Made by a program: the position numbers and the translations under genes. From Leptolyngbya sp. BL0902 (lineage in GTDB: Bacteria; Cyanobacteriota; Cyanobacteriia; Phormidesmidales; Phormidesmidaceae): a stretch of DNA of 64,000 bases. Numbering within the stretch: position 1 is the first letter of the stretch; each line of letters opens with the position of its first letter. Below are positions 37,063 to 45,474 of this stretch, piece by piece. The stretch covers positions 1,674,001 through 1,738,000 of the forward strand of contig NZ_CP046155.1 in the NCBI RefSeq assembly GCF_016403105.1, given 5' to 3'. The notes beneath the pieces are model-generated. The model did not search any database, was not told the origin of the DNA, and saw only the letters and a program-made list of their open reading frames with translations.

Positions 37063-39050
37063 TCGACTCCCCCCTGCGCCTCATGCTTGTTGACGAGGAT
37101 CCTGTCTTTCGGATGGGCCTGCGGATTTGGCTAGAGCAGACCGCCGGGTATCGGGTCGTGGCGGAGGCTAGCCAGCCGGAGGAAGCCCTGGCGCTGTTAA
37201 CCCGTTACCTCGGTGGGGGGTGGTCGGAACTGGATGACAATCAATCCGCCGATCCTGGTCAGGGGGCGGATCAGGCGACGGATCAGGGGGTTGATCTCGT
37301 CATTCTTGATCTGGGGTTGGGGACAGGGGCTCCGGCCCAGTCTCCCGGCCTGCAACTCTGCGGCGACATCAAAACCCGCTTCCCCTCCCTGCCTGTGCTG
37401 GTGCTCAGCGCCCAAGGGGAACCCATCCTGGCCGCCGCCGCCCAACAGTTGGGGGCCGATGGCTTTGGCCTTCGCAGTATGCCCGTACAAGAATTACGGG
37501 CCTGGATAGATCGCCTGAGTGGGCGTTCTCCCCAGCGTGAGGTTGGCCCACCCTTGCGCCCCCCCATCACCTCCCCCATTGGGCCTGCCCCCCCTGGGCC
37601 CCCCCCTCGTCTAGGGGAGCGCTGGCCGGAGACGCCTACCCTGGGCCGTCGCCCCTGGGCTTCCCTGCGCCGTTCTCTGCGCCAATCATCCCTTCAGCAA
37701 ATTGAGGCCGTGATGGCCACCATTGAAGCTGAACAGCGGCGGGGGCGGGCTGACCTATGGACAGAGGCGGTGATGGCCGGACGCTACCGAGAGCTGCGAG
37801 CGGCCCACTGGCTGATGACTACCCTGCTGGCCACTCCCACCCTCGATGCGACTCCAACGCCGGATCCTAGGGGAGTCAAAGAATCCCGCCCAGCTCCTGA
37901 AGATCGGTGGGAGCTTTCCCAGGCCGCCCCAGGGAGGTCGTCCTTTGAACCCTCGCGTCGTCCCGTGGATGACGCTGGGGGCGATGGCTGGGGGACGGCT
38001 TCCCCAGGTCAGACATCGCCAGGTACTCTCATGGTCGAAGCGCCTAGGGCCCTTGTGCGGGGAGACCTATCCACCCTGGTATTTGAGCGGGTGTTTCGCA
38101 CCTTCCAGGGGCGTCTAGACAACACCAGCCAGATCCCCCAGGAAACGGATATTCTGCGGGAAGACCGGAAACGTGAGCTGCTCTACCTTGCCCTGCGTAA
38201 GTTTGAGGATGCCCTGGAGGCCATGCGTCAGGCCAACCTGCCGCATGGGCAACTCACAGAACAAAGCGCTCTGCTGCTGCGAGATGTGTGGGCCGCCACC
38301 CTGACCGACTTCTTTGGGCGCTACTACACCCTCCCCATGACGAATCTAGAGCAGCCCGTGGTGCCCACCCTGATGGCCGAGGCCGAGGTGGTGCAGCGGT
38401 CGATTCTCAGCCCCATTCCCCTGGTGCCAGACCTGCTGGCGCATCTGTTGTTTTACGACGATCTGGTTATTGACGGCGTTCCCCACGCGGCCACTACCCT
38501 TCAAGCGCTCAGTCGCAGCCAGCTTTTGCTAGAGCATTTGTTGCTTCAGGTGGCCAATGGCGTCATTCAGCCGCTGCTTAACTGCTTTGCTGATGTGGAA
38601 CTGCTGAAGAAAAATCTTTACCAGCGCCGTCTGATGTCCAGCCGCGACATCGAGCGCTTTCGCAACGATCTGTCCTGGCGCTATCGCTGGGATGGTTTAG
38701 TAAACGAGCCCAAGGCCATCTTTGAAAGTCAGCATCGTCTGTGGCGCTTCACCGAGCGGGGCATTCAAACCCAGACCATCTACACCCCCCGCCGCGACGA
38801 ACTCGAAAGCCTGTCGGGGCTGCAACGGCTCGTCACCCTCACCATCGAAGCCCGCGATGCCGTGGCTCCCCGCTTTCGGGCGGCGGTGTCTTTCATGGGC
38901 AGCGGCGTAGTCTATGTGCTGACGGACGTGATTGGGCGCGGCATTGGCCTCATTGGCCGAGGAATTTTGCGAGGGGTGGGGAATGCATGGCGCGATCCCC
39001 GTTCCCGTGGCCCCGCCCGTCCGCCCAATGACGGGGATCAATCCCTTTGA
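37059..39050 (+). CDS. REC-DUF3685 (Ycf55-type) response regulator
   Basis: 663 residues. The N-terminal receiver (LRLMLVDEDPVFRMGLRIWL, then VDLVILDLGLG with the acceptor Asp, and VLSAQGE) is followed by a Pro-rich linker (PPLRPPITSP, PAPPGPPPRLG) and a long helical region typical of DUF3685, the cyanobacterial counterpart of the algal plastid protein Ycf55. The receiver's conserved Lys is not obvious: the region reads FGLRSMPVQELRAW. The C-terminus is basic, after a glycine-rich segment (DVIGRGIGLIGRGIL). There is no DNA-binding domain. It is translationally coupled to the membrane helical-repeat protein, which suggests one complex. The process controlled is unknown. Confidence 0.8.
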   Translation: MIDSPLRLMLVDEDPVFRMGLRIWLEQTAGYRVVAEASQPEEALALLTRYLGGGWSELDDNQSADPGQGADQATDQGVDLVILDLGLGTGAPAQSPGLQLCGDIKTRFPSLPVLVLSAQGEPILAAAAQQLGADGFGLRSMPVQELRAWIDRLSGRSPQREVGPPLRPPITSPIGPAPPGPPPRLGERWPETPTLGRRPWASLRRSLRQSSLQQIEAVMATIEAEQRRGRADLWTEAVMAGRYRELRAAHWLMTTLLATPTLDATPTPDPRGVKESRPAPEDRWELSQAAPGRSSFEPSRRPVDDAGGDGWGTASPGQTSPGTLMVEAPRALVRGDLSTLVFERVFRTFQGRLDNTSQIPQETDILREDRKRELLYLALRKFEDALEAMRQANLPHGQLTEQSALLLRDVWAATLTDFFGRYYTLPMTNLEQPVVPTLMAEAEVVQRSILSPIPLVPDLLAHLLFYDDLVIDGVPHAATTLQALSRSQLLLEHLLLQVANGVIQPLLNCFADVELLKKNLYQRRLMSSRDIERFRNDLSWRYRWDGLVNEPKAIFESQHRLWRFTERGIQTQTIYTPRRDELESLSGLQRLVTLTIEARDAVAPRFRAAVSFMGSGVVYVLTDVIGRGIGLIGRGILRGVGNAWRDPRSRGPARPPNDGDQSL

Positions 39051-39091
39051 TCCCCAGCCGTTGGGTTTCCGGTTCTTTGATCCCCAGCCCC

Positions 39092-39382
39092 CTAGGCCGC
39101 CGCCAGCCGACGAATTGGGGCTACGGGCGGTTCGACATAGGTGGGCACCTCCTCGGGCACCATCACCGGGTCAGGCAGATGAATTTCGATGGGTTGGGGT
39201 AAGAGTTCCAGCGGATTGATGTCGGGCATCGCGGTGGTAAACACTGGCATAGAGAGCGAACAGGCATTCCAGCGCCCCTGTACTGGCACCCCAAGCTGAT
39301 CGCAATGGCCACCCCGTCGCCCCTCTGGCGTGTAATGACGGCAGCGACTACAGCACAAAACTTGACACCCCATCTTTTGCAT
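39092..39382 (-). CDS. Small cysteine-rich cyanobacterial protein
   Basis: 96 residues with the N-terminal cysteine cluster CQVLCCSRCRHYTPEGRRGG, HCDQLGVPVQGRWNAC, a pattern I recall from small proteins found in many cyanobacteria; it could bind zinc or an iron-sulphur centre. The remainder is Pro/Glu-rich and probably disordered. The ATG at 39382 is preferred over the one at 39373 because AGGA lies seven bases before it. Convergent with the REC-DUF3685 gene, with 41 bases between stops. Function unknown. Confidence 0.72.
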   Translation of the reverse strand: MQKMGCQVLCCSRCRHYTPEGRRGGHCDQLGVPVQGRWNACSLSMPVFTTAMPDINPLELLPQPIEIHLPDPVMVPEEVPTYVEPPVAPIRRLAAA

Positions 39383-39930
39383 CGCCGTATCCTAACGTGT
39401 GAGAAACTTTCCGTATTTTCTCTCCTGGTCTTTTTGGGGATCGCAGACTTCAATACACCAGGCAGCAAGCCTTTTCATGCGGTTCTTAGGCAAAAAGCTC
39501 TCTTCTGATTTCAGATTTTCTTTATATTTTCTTCAAAGATGCTTACATTTACTAAGACGAGTAATCTCTAGGTGATTACGCTACTGAAACAAGCTGGGGA
39601 TCAAAGTTGATGATGACAGCATTCAGGCTTTTTATGACCAATTCCCTCAACCGTTTTCTATTTCTAGAGTGGCTCTATTGACCCCATAGAAGTTTTTCGA
39701 GGGATAGATCCCCAGAACCAGAGGGCTAAGGCTGGCTCAGAGCGCTTCATCGTGGGTCTATCTGCCTAGTGTTGGGGATCACTGACATCGCCCCGGAGAG
39801 CGGTAGGCTATGGCCTTGAAATTTCCTCAAAGCCCGTGTTATCAAGAGGCGTCAGGAGATAGGAACCCCGCCCGTTAATGATCGGTGATCGTTGTCCAAC
39901 CTATCTAGCTCAAGGAGCAAACGACTAGCC
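39383..39930. promoter_or_regulatory. Non-coding stretch upstream of coiled-coil gene
   Basis: 548 bp with no supportable gene and locally AT-rich (about 39500-39670). GTAATC (39561-39566) and GATTAC (39574-39579) form an inverted repeat, GTAATCTC-TAG-GTGATTAC, that could be an operator. An AAGGAG at 39912-39917 precedes the coiled-coil gene. Confidence 0.35.
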
Positions 39931-40452
39931 ATGGTGACTAACCAACTGGATACGGCGGTTAAGAGTTTTCAGCCCATCAACCAAACGGTGGAGCGCTACA
40001 CTCGGCTCTGTCGGGCCTACGTGCAACTGTCCGAGCGCTTTCACCAGCTTGATGTGGAGCACATGACCTTGAAGGGGCAAGTGGTGCCGCTCCTCAAGGC
40101 GCTTAAAATGCAGCAGGATCGGCTGCGGCAGATCCAGGCCGACAAGGAGGCGCTGCAACAGGCGCTAGACCAGCAATCGGCCCAGCACCGTCAGGAGGTG
40201 CAGGCCATCGCCCAGACCTACGAGGAACGGATAGACCGCTTAACTCGCCACATTGAAGAGCTTCGATCCCTCGATGGGCTACTGTCGCCGGAAGCGGCCC
40301 AGGAACTATCGGAGGCCGAAAGCCAGATGGAGTTAGTGGAAGCCACCATACAGGAAATGGCGGAGGATGACGAGCCTGACCTAACAGAGGATGAGAAAAC
40401 GCTGTTAGCCGCCTATCGGGCCAACCCTGGGGCGTTTTTGGTCGTGCCCTAG
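39931..40452 (+). CDS. Coiled-coil protein of unknown function
   Basis: 173 residues from the ATG at 39931. Most of the chain (about residues 15-125) is heptad-rich and predicted to be coiled coil: QPINQTVERYTRLCRAYVQL, KMQQDRLRQIQADKEALQQAL, QEVQAIAQTYEERIDRLTRHIEEL. An acidic tail (DDEPDLTEDEKTLL) follows, ending in GAFLVVP. No membrane segment or catalytic motif. A structural or adaptor role is likely, with nothing more specific. AAGGAG lies 13 bases upstream, rather far, so the start could be a few codons earlier. Confidence 0.7.
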   Translation: MVTNQLDTAVKSFQPINQTVERYTRLCRAYVQLSERFHQLDVEHMTLKGQVVPLLKALKMQQDRLRQIQADKEALQQALDQQSAQHRQEVQAIAQTYEERIDRLTRHIEELRSLDGLLSPEAAQELSEAESQMELVEATIQEMAEDDEPDLTEDEKTLLAAYRANPGAFLVVP

Positions 40453-40469
40453 GTGTAGCCAGCCTGGGC

Positions 40470-41297
40470 CTATCCGGCGGTGACGAGGACGAGGTTGCCG
40501 ACAATCCAGTTGACCAAGCCACCTCGGTAGGGAGCGCAGAGGCGCTGCACCTGATCGGCGTTCGGCTGGTGATGGCGAAAACTGAGGATGTTACCGTAGA
40601 CGCCGTTGGCCAAAAAGGGCGTTTCGGTTTCCAAATCCAGGGCTTGCAGGTCAAACACCTTGGCCGAGCTGCCCGGTGCGTAGTCCACCATGATGCTGGT
40701 TTGGTAGCCCAGCCGTTGCAGGATTTTGAGGCTGTCGAGGGTGCCTTCCACAAACTCCGGTGCCCAGCCCTGGGTGCCTTGGGCGTAGCTGCTGCCGCCG
40801 CCGTATTCAAACATCACCACCGCCGGAAGCCGATCTGGGGGCAGAGCTTCAAACTGCCGAATCACCACAGGTTCCCAGCCTTCGATATCCAGTTTGAGGG
40901 CGGTGATCGCCTCAGTTTCGGTTTGGCTCAGCAGCGTGGTTAAATCCAGGGTTTCGACGGTTTGGGTGTTGTCGGAGGATCCGAACCAGTCGGCAGAAAG
41001 GGAGCTAAAGTTGCGGTTGCCGACCTTTGCAAATTCGCCCAGGTGCAGGGCGGCCTGCCCCACCTGGTCAGACAGACACAGTTCCAGGAGCGTGATCCCC
41101 TGCTGTTGGCAACGGCGTTTGAGCTTGTCCGTAGGCAAGGGTTCTACCGCCACGGTGGCAAAGCCCAACTGGCGAAACAAGTCGCAGTAAAAGGCAAAGG
41201 TGCCCACGCCCACATCAAAACAAACGCCCTGGCGCTGGGGATCAACCTCCGGCAGCAGGTGACGGAGCAGGGCTTGGCAACAGGCTTCAACACGCAT
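40470..41297 (-). CDS. FkbM-family SAM-dependent methyltransferase
   Basis: 275 residues from the ATG at 41297. The upstream open frame to 41459 is the translation of a dispersed repeat and is excluded. The FkbM pattern is visible: CFDVGVGTFAFYCDLFRQLG (SAM-binding glycine motif), VAVEPLPTDKLKR, ALKLDIEGWEPVVI (the conserved LKIDxEGxE) and a C-terminal PAVVMFEYG strand. FkbM enzymes O-methylate sugars or lipids, often in exopolysaccharide or glycolipid synthesis. The adjacent 1226-residue membrane/hydrolase-like gene on the same strand might supply or process the acceptor; that is inference. Confidence 0.85.
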   Translation of the reverse strand: MRVEACCQALLRHLLPEVDPQRQGVCFDVGVGTFAFYCDLFRQLGFATVAVEPLPTDKLKRRCQQQGITLLELCLSDQVGQAALHLGEFAKVGNRNFSSLSADWFGSSDNTQTVETLDLTTLLSQTETEAITALKLDIEGWEPVVIRQFEALPPDRLPAVVMFEYGGGSSYAQGTQGWAPEFVEGTLDSLKILQRLGYQTSIMVDYAPGSSAKVFDLQALDLETETPFLANGVYGNILSFRHHQPNADQVQRLCAPYRGGLVNWIVGNLVLVTAG

Positions 41298-41325
41298 GGG
41301 GTTTGGGGCGAAAGGACGGTGGATG

Positions 41326-41422
41326 GCCCTCACCCCCAGCCCCTCTCCCAGGGAGGAGAGGGAAGCCGGAAGGTTTTTCAAAGTCCCTCTCCCAACTTGG
41401 GAGAGGGATTTAGGGTGAGGGC
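41326..41422. repeat. Dispersed 97-bp cloverleaf-like repeat element
   Basis: Outer arms GCCCTCACCC (41326-41335) and GGGTGAGGGC (41413-41422) are perfect complements. Inside lie two further hairpins: CCCTCTCC/GGAGAGGG (41341-41362) and CCCTCTCCCAA/TTGGGAGAGGG (41385-41407). Elements of the type 'CCCTCACCCC-AGCCCCTCTCCC' are scattered in many bacterial genomes. This one sits between the FkbM gene and its upstream neighbour. Confidence 0.85.
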
Positions 41423-41463
41423 AAGGGACTGGGCAACTCACGAAGCATCTACACGCCAACCAC

Positions 41464-44400
41464 CTAAAAGGTCATGGGCGCAATGGGTTCGATGGTGGGA
41501 TCATAACCGCCAATCTGGCTGGTTCGCAGCACCCAGGCGGAAGCGCCGGATTTGAGGAACTGCTGCACCACCACATCGCTGGCCTTGCGGGGCAGCACCG
41601 TGCGCCAACTACCCAGGCCCATCAGCAGGTTGCGGAGGGGGTCGTCTTCCAGGGAACTGCCGAGGTTGAATTCGTTCCGTTCCCAGTCGGGGCGGGTGTT
41701 GCCGAAGGGTTGGAGGGCGCGTTTGAGGGACTGGCCCAGGGCGATCATGCGGTCAAAGTCCTGGGCTTGGTCAGGGTGGCGCTCGGCCCAGTCTTGGAGT
41801 TCGGCTTGGTAGCCCTTCACGCCCTGAACAAGCCCCTGCATACTGGCAAACAGGGCTTGGTTAGAGTCTTGGGAGCAGTTATTCGACGGGCCGACGAAGG
41901 TGCCCCCGGTGCCGTCTCCGATGCGGTAGCGGGCGGTCATGGCCTGGAGGTGGGCCTCCATGCGGACGAGGGGCGACATCCGGGCGCGGTCAAAGTCGTA
42001 GGTGCGGCTGAAGGCGTCCAGTTTCACCAAAATGTCGCAGGTGGGGCGATTACCCAGCCAGCCCCGCTGTCGATCCCCCTGGTAGCGCGACCAGTGGATC
42101 GTGCCCGCAATCAGGCCATCTACGTTGTGGGCATAGACCTGGTAGTAGCGAATCTCAAAGCGGCGTTCGTCGGCGAGGGGATCGTGGACGACCTCGGCCC
42201 GTCCGTAGGCAAAGTGGCCAAAGAAAATGGGGCTGAAGGCGGCGGGTTCTTTCTTTTCACCGCCAATACCGCCGTAGGTATGGAGCAGCAAGGCCCGATC
42301 TCCCACCTGCCATTCGTCGATGGCCTCGGAGATGGCCTCCGGTCGGCCATTGTCGCGGTGGGTACACAGCACCGATCCCACCTTGCCCTTTTGGTTGGCT
42401 ACATCAGCCCAGGACTCCTTGCGGATGTAGCGGTAAGCTCCTTTGGCACCGCCAAACACGACCCGCTCTGGCTGAAGCCGAAACAGGGAACGCGGCCCCC
42501 AGGCTTGCACGACAAAAATTCCCGCCGCGTCGGGGGCACCGTAGATGTACCAGCCCTGTTCGTTGTAGGGAGATTGCTCAATTCCGGCACTGGTGGAGGG
42601 ATCGCTGCCGTATAAGTCCAGGTGGCTGGGCTTGGGCACGCGCACCTCCTCAGTGGGGCCATCGAAGGCGCGGCTGACGCGGTTAAAGTGGCGCACCTGG
42701 AAGCGATCCGTCCCCGCGACCGGAGCCACAAACTGCACCAGGCCGTAGTAGCGTCCGGTCACTTCCATGGGTTGCCACCGGATCCGCAGGGTGATCCCGT
42801 TGGTCTCCCGCTGCACCTGGGGATCTTCCACCGCCACGATCATCTCGTCGTCGGGCAGAGATCCGGCCAGGGATTCTAGGGGATCCACCCGCAGCCAGTG
42901 GTTCACCCGCACTGGATGGATCGCCCCACTCTGGCGGCTGCTGTACTCCACATCGGCGCTAAAGTGGACATCGTGGGTGGCGGCCTGCACAAACTGCTGC
43001 ACCAGGGGATCCTCCGCCCATCTCAGCTTCACCACCTGGCCGATCAGGTCAGTGTGTTCTGCTGGGGCCTGGTGGATTTCGTAGTAGACGCCGCCGAAAC
43101 GACCCGCCTTGGCTGGAAGGATCAGCCGCCCTACCCAGTCGGCGATGGGCACGTAGCGGCTGGGATCGGGCCGTTGGTTGAGGGGATAGCTTTGGAACTG
43201 CACCAGGGGGCTGGCGCGGAAAAGGTCGTAGTGGCTGGGTTTGCGCTGGTTGACGAGGTCATCCCCCAGCACCAGATCTCCTTTCACAATGGCGTTGATG
43301 GTGTCGATGGTTTGCTGAAGGGAACTGCGGCCATCTTCAAGGATAAGGTTAGGATCCAAAATGCCCCCCGGTACCTGGTGGCCCACTGGCCCCATGGGAA
43401 TGATGGAAATTTTGCCCCGCCGCTTGGCCCGATTCCAGTAGGACAGCGGAAAAATCCGCCAGCGACCAGGGAACATCTTAGGGCCGATGCGCTCTACCAC
43501 ATCCTTTTCGCCCACCAGATGATAGAGGTGTTCTAGCTTCAGCAGGTCGATATTGGCGCTCATCACGCCGCCCAAAGAAATCACATCCACCGGAGCACCC
43601 AAGGCCCGCTTCAGGTAGGGGCCACAGGCACAAGACATCTGCCCGCCGCCGCTATAGCCAATAAAGGTGACGGGAATACCGCTTTCTAGGGGGTAGCCGT
43701 TTTTGATCAGGCCGTTGTAGACGACCTGGGCCATACCTTGGTTATAGAGGGGGCCATAGCGCCTGTCGGCGGAAACTCCCACAATGAGCACGTTGCGAAT
43801 GTTCACCAGCAGGCCCAAAACGCTCATGGGGTTGGCGAAGCGCAGTTTGTCGGCAAAGCGCCAGAGAAACGCCAGGGGCCGATCCTCATCTAGGGGCGCA
43901 TTCATCACCGAGTAGGGCATGATGCCGCGCACCAGGGCCACATCGGGCGGCAGGGTGGGGGCCAGAGTATCCAAAAATTCTTCAATGTCCGGCAGATATT
44001 CAAAGGTAGACTTGCCGATGCCGTCTAAGTACACCACGTAGCGCGAAAAGGGCTGATCCGACGCCGGAGCCTGGGCCAGTTCCCCCGCATTCACCGTGGT
44101 ATTCACATCATCCTCATACCAGCCCGCCCACCAGCCGAGGGTTTCTAAGGGAGCCAGCAGCCCCGCCACTACCAGCGCCACTATCCCTACCCACAGCAAA
44201 TTCAGTACCCACTGGACGGGGTCGGGAAAGGTCGCAAACCAGCCAAACCACCACTGCCGCAGGGGCCGCAACAGCACCAGCATCAGCAGGGTGAGCAGCA
44301 CCATCGCCACCACGCCCAGGACGGCCTTCACCGTGGCACTCCAGCTTCGCTCCTGGCTGGCGGTGCCATCGGCGGTGGGCAACCTGCCCCCCGACACCGT

Positions 44401-45144
44401 TGCCCCAGCGCCCGCCAGCGCCATGGCCGGAGGATCGCCTATCACCGCCCCCACCACATCCCCCTGGCTGAGGGAGGCCATGCGCTGGTTCAGTTCCTCC
44501 TGCCAGCGGGTGGGCACTTGGTTGAGGCGATCCTCCATGGAGGCCGTCAACCCTCGGCGGCTGGTGACAAGATCCACCCCAGCGGCCCGGTTGGCCACGC
44601 CCTTACTCAGCTTGGCAATGGGCCGCCCGACGGTGTTTTGCAAAATTTGCAGCAGCACCCAGCCCCAGCCCACATAGCGGAAGGCTTCACTCGTTGGCAA
44701 ATTCGTCACCGCCCCAAAGCCCACCACCATCGCCAGCAGGTGCCAGATGGACAGCACCGTCAAAATCGGCACGCCTAGGTAGGGCATGGCCCCCAAAAAG
44801 CTGAACAGCAAGGGCGCATAGGCCGCCCCCAACACAATCACAATGGCGCTAGGGGGTACCGAAACCGTCCCCGGCAGCAGGGTAAGGAGCCAGGTGCTTA
44901 GCCCCAGGGCCAAAAAACCGCCCGTAAACAGCAGGGCATTGATCAGCAGGCTAATCGCAAACCGGGAGCGCTTCACTTCGTTGAGGAACAGCACCACGCT
45001 CTGGCCAATGCCCTGGGAAATCCCCGCCAGCAGCACAATCACCAGGGCAAAGGTCTGCCCGTGGGGCACCGTGGTGGCAATCCGAAAGGCCTCCCCATTC
45101 AGGGCAAAAATGTAGCCCAGCACTTCCCAAATGCGATCCATCAT
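41464..45144 (-). CDS. Giant membrane protein with alpha/beta-hydrolase-like core
   Basis: 1226 residues from the ATG at 45144 (GAGGAA lies eight bases upstream). The N-terminal 400 residues contain about seven hydrophobic helices resembling a Yip1-type bundle. A central region has VVYLDGIGKS near its start and VTFIGYSGGGQMSCACGPYL, a GxSxG nucleophile elbow as in alpha/beta hydrolases, followed by VDVISLGGVMS. The last 450 residues are soluble and end with a segment containing GDGTGGTFVGPSNNCSQDSN, which I associate with uncharacterised cyanobacterial proteins. No Ser-Asp-His triad could be completed with certainty. An esterase, lipase or acyltransferase acting at the membrane is plausible. 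Downstream on the same strand is an FkbM methyltransferase. Confidence 0.75.
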   Translation of the reverse strand: MMDRIWEVLGYIFALNGEAFRIATTVPHGQTFALVIVLLAGISQGIGQSVVLFLNEVKRSRFAISLLINALLFTGGFLALGLSTWLLTLLPGTVSVPPSAIVIVLGAAYAPLLFSFLGAMPYLGVPILTVLSIWHLLAMVVGFGAVTNLPTSEAFRYVGWGWVLLQILQNTVGRPIAKLSKGVANRAAGVDLVTSRRGLTASMEDRLNQVPTRWQEELNQRMASLSQGDVVGAVIGDPPAMALAGAGATVSGGRLPTADGTASQERSWSATVKAVLGVVAMVLLTLLMLVLLRPLRQWWFGWFATFPDPVQWVLNLLWVGIVALVVAGLLAPLETLGWWAGWYEDDVNTTVNAGELAQAPASDQPFSRYVVYLDGIGKSTFEYLPDIEEFLDTLAPTLPPDVALVRGIMPYSVMNAPLDEDRPLAFLWRFADKLRFANPMSVLGLLVNIRNVLIVGVSADRRYGPLYNQGMAQVVYNGLIKNGYPLESGIPVTFIGYSGGGQMSCACGPYLKRALGAPVDVISLGGVMSANIDLLKLEHLYHLVGEKDVVERIGPKMFPGRWRIFPLSYWNRAKRRGKISIIPMGPVGHQVPGGILDPNLILEDGRSSLQQTIDTINAIVKGDLVLGDDLVNQRKPSHYDLFRASPLVQFQSYPLNQRPDPSRYVPIADWVGRLILPAKAGRFGGVYYEIHQAPAEHTDLIGQVVKLRWAEDPLVQQFVQAATHDVHFSADVEYSSRQSGAIHPVRVNHWLRVDPLESLAGSLPDDEMIVAVEDPQVQRETNGITLRIRWQPMEVTGRYYGLVQFVAPVAGTDRFQVRHFNRVSRAFDGPTEEVRVPKPSHLDLYGSDPSTSAGIEQSPYNEQGWYIYGAPDAAGIFVVQAWGPRSLFRLQPERVVFGGAKGAYRYIRKESWADVANQKGKVGSVLCTHRDNGRPEAISEAIDEWQVGDRALLLHTYGGIGGEKKEPAAFSPIFFGHFAYGRAEVVHDPLADERRFEIRYYQVYAHNVDGLIAGTIHWSRYQGDRQRGWLGNRPTCDILVKLDAFSRTYDFDRARMSPLVRMEAHLQAMTARYRIGDGTGGTFVGPSNNCSQDSNQALFASMQGLVQGVKGYQAELQDWAERHPDQAQDFDRMIALGQSLKRALQPFGNTRPDWERNEFNLGSSLEDDPLRNLLMGLGSWRTVLPRKASDVVVQQFLKSGASAWVLRTSQIGGYDPTIEPIAPMTF

Positions 45145-45474
45145 GGGGCAATTCCTCAACCTCACGCCATTGTTGTGCCGTCATCTTACTGTACCCCCGG
45201 TGAACTCTACCCTAGGGAGGATGTTGGGGGCGATGTGCCCACAGCTACCGCAAGGCCAAAACGCCAGCGTTATATAAACCCCATAGCGTCAGAATGCTAA
45301 GATTCAGGGCTATTCCGTGTCATCCGTTGAGCCTCCTGGCTTGTGCGGATGATCTTCCTGGCCCCCTACATAAGGGGGATTTCGCTTCAACGTCCCTGCT
45401 TCCCACGGGGGATTCGGGGGATTGCCCGTGGCTAACGGGTGCTGCTGTCGTTAATCTCTAGATGGGGAAAGGCT
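45145..45474. promoter_or_regulatory. Divergent region with two hairpins
   Basis: 330 bp between the giant membrane gene and the GltS-like gene. TTATATAAA near 45270 is a promoter-like AT tract. CCCCCT-ACATA-AGGGGG (about 45363-45379) forms one hairpin, and CCACGGG (45403-45409) with CCCGTGG (45425-45431) a second, just before the candidate starts of the transporter. Confidence 0.45.

Noticed and set aside
41298-41459. N-terminal extension of the FkbM methyltransferase frame
   Set aside because: The 54 extra residues are the translation of the dispersed cloverleaf repeat; the methyltransferase fold and a good ATG begin at 41297.
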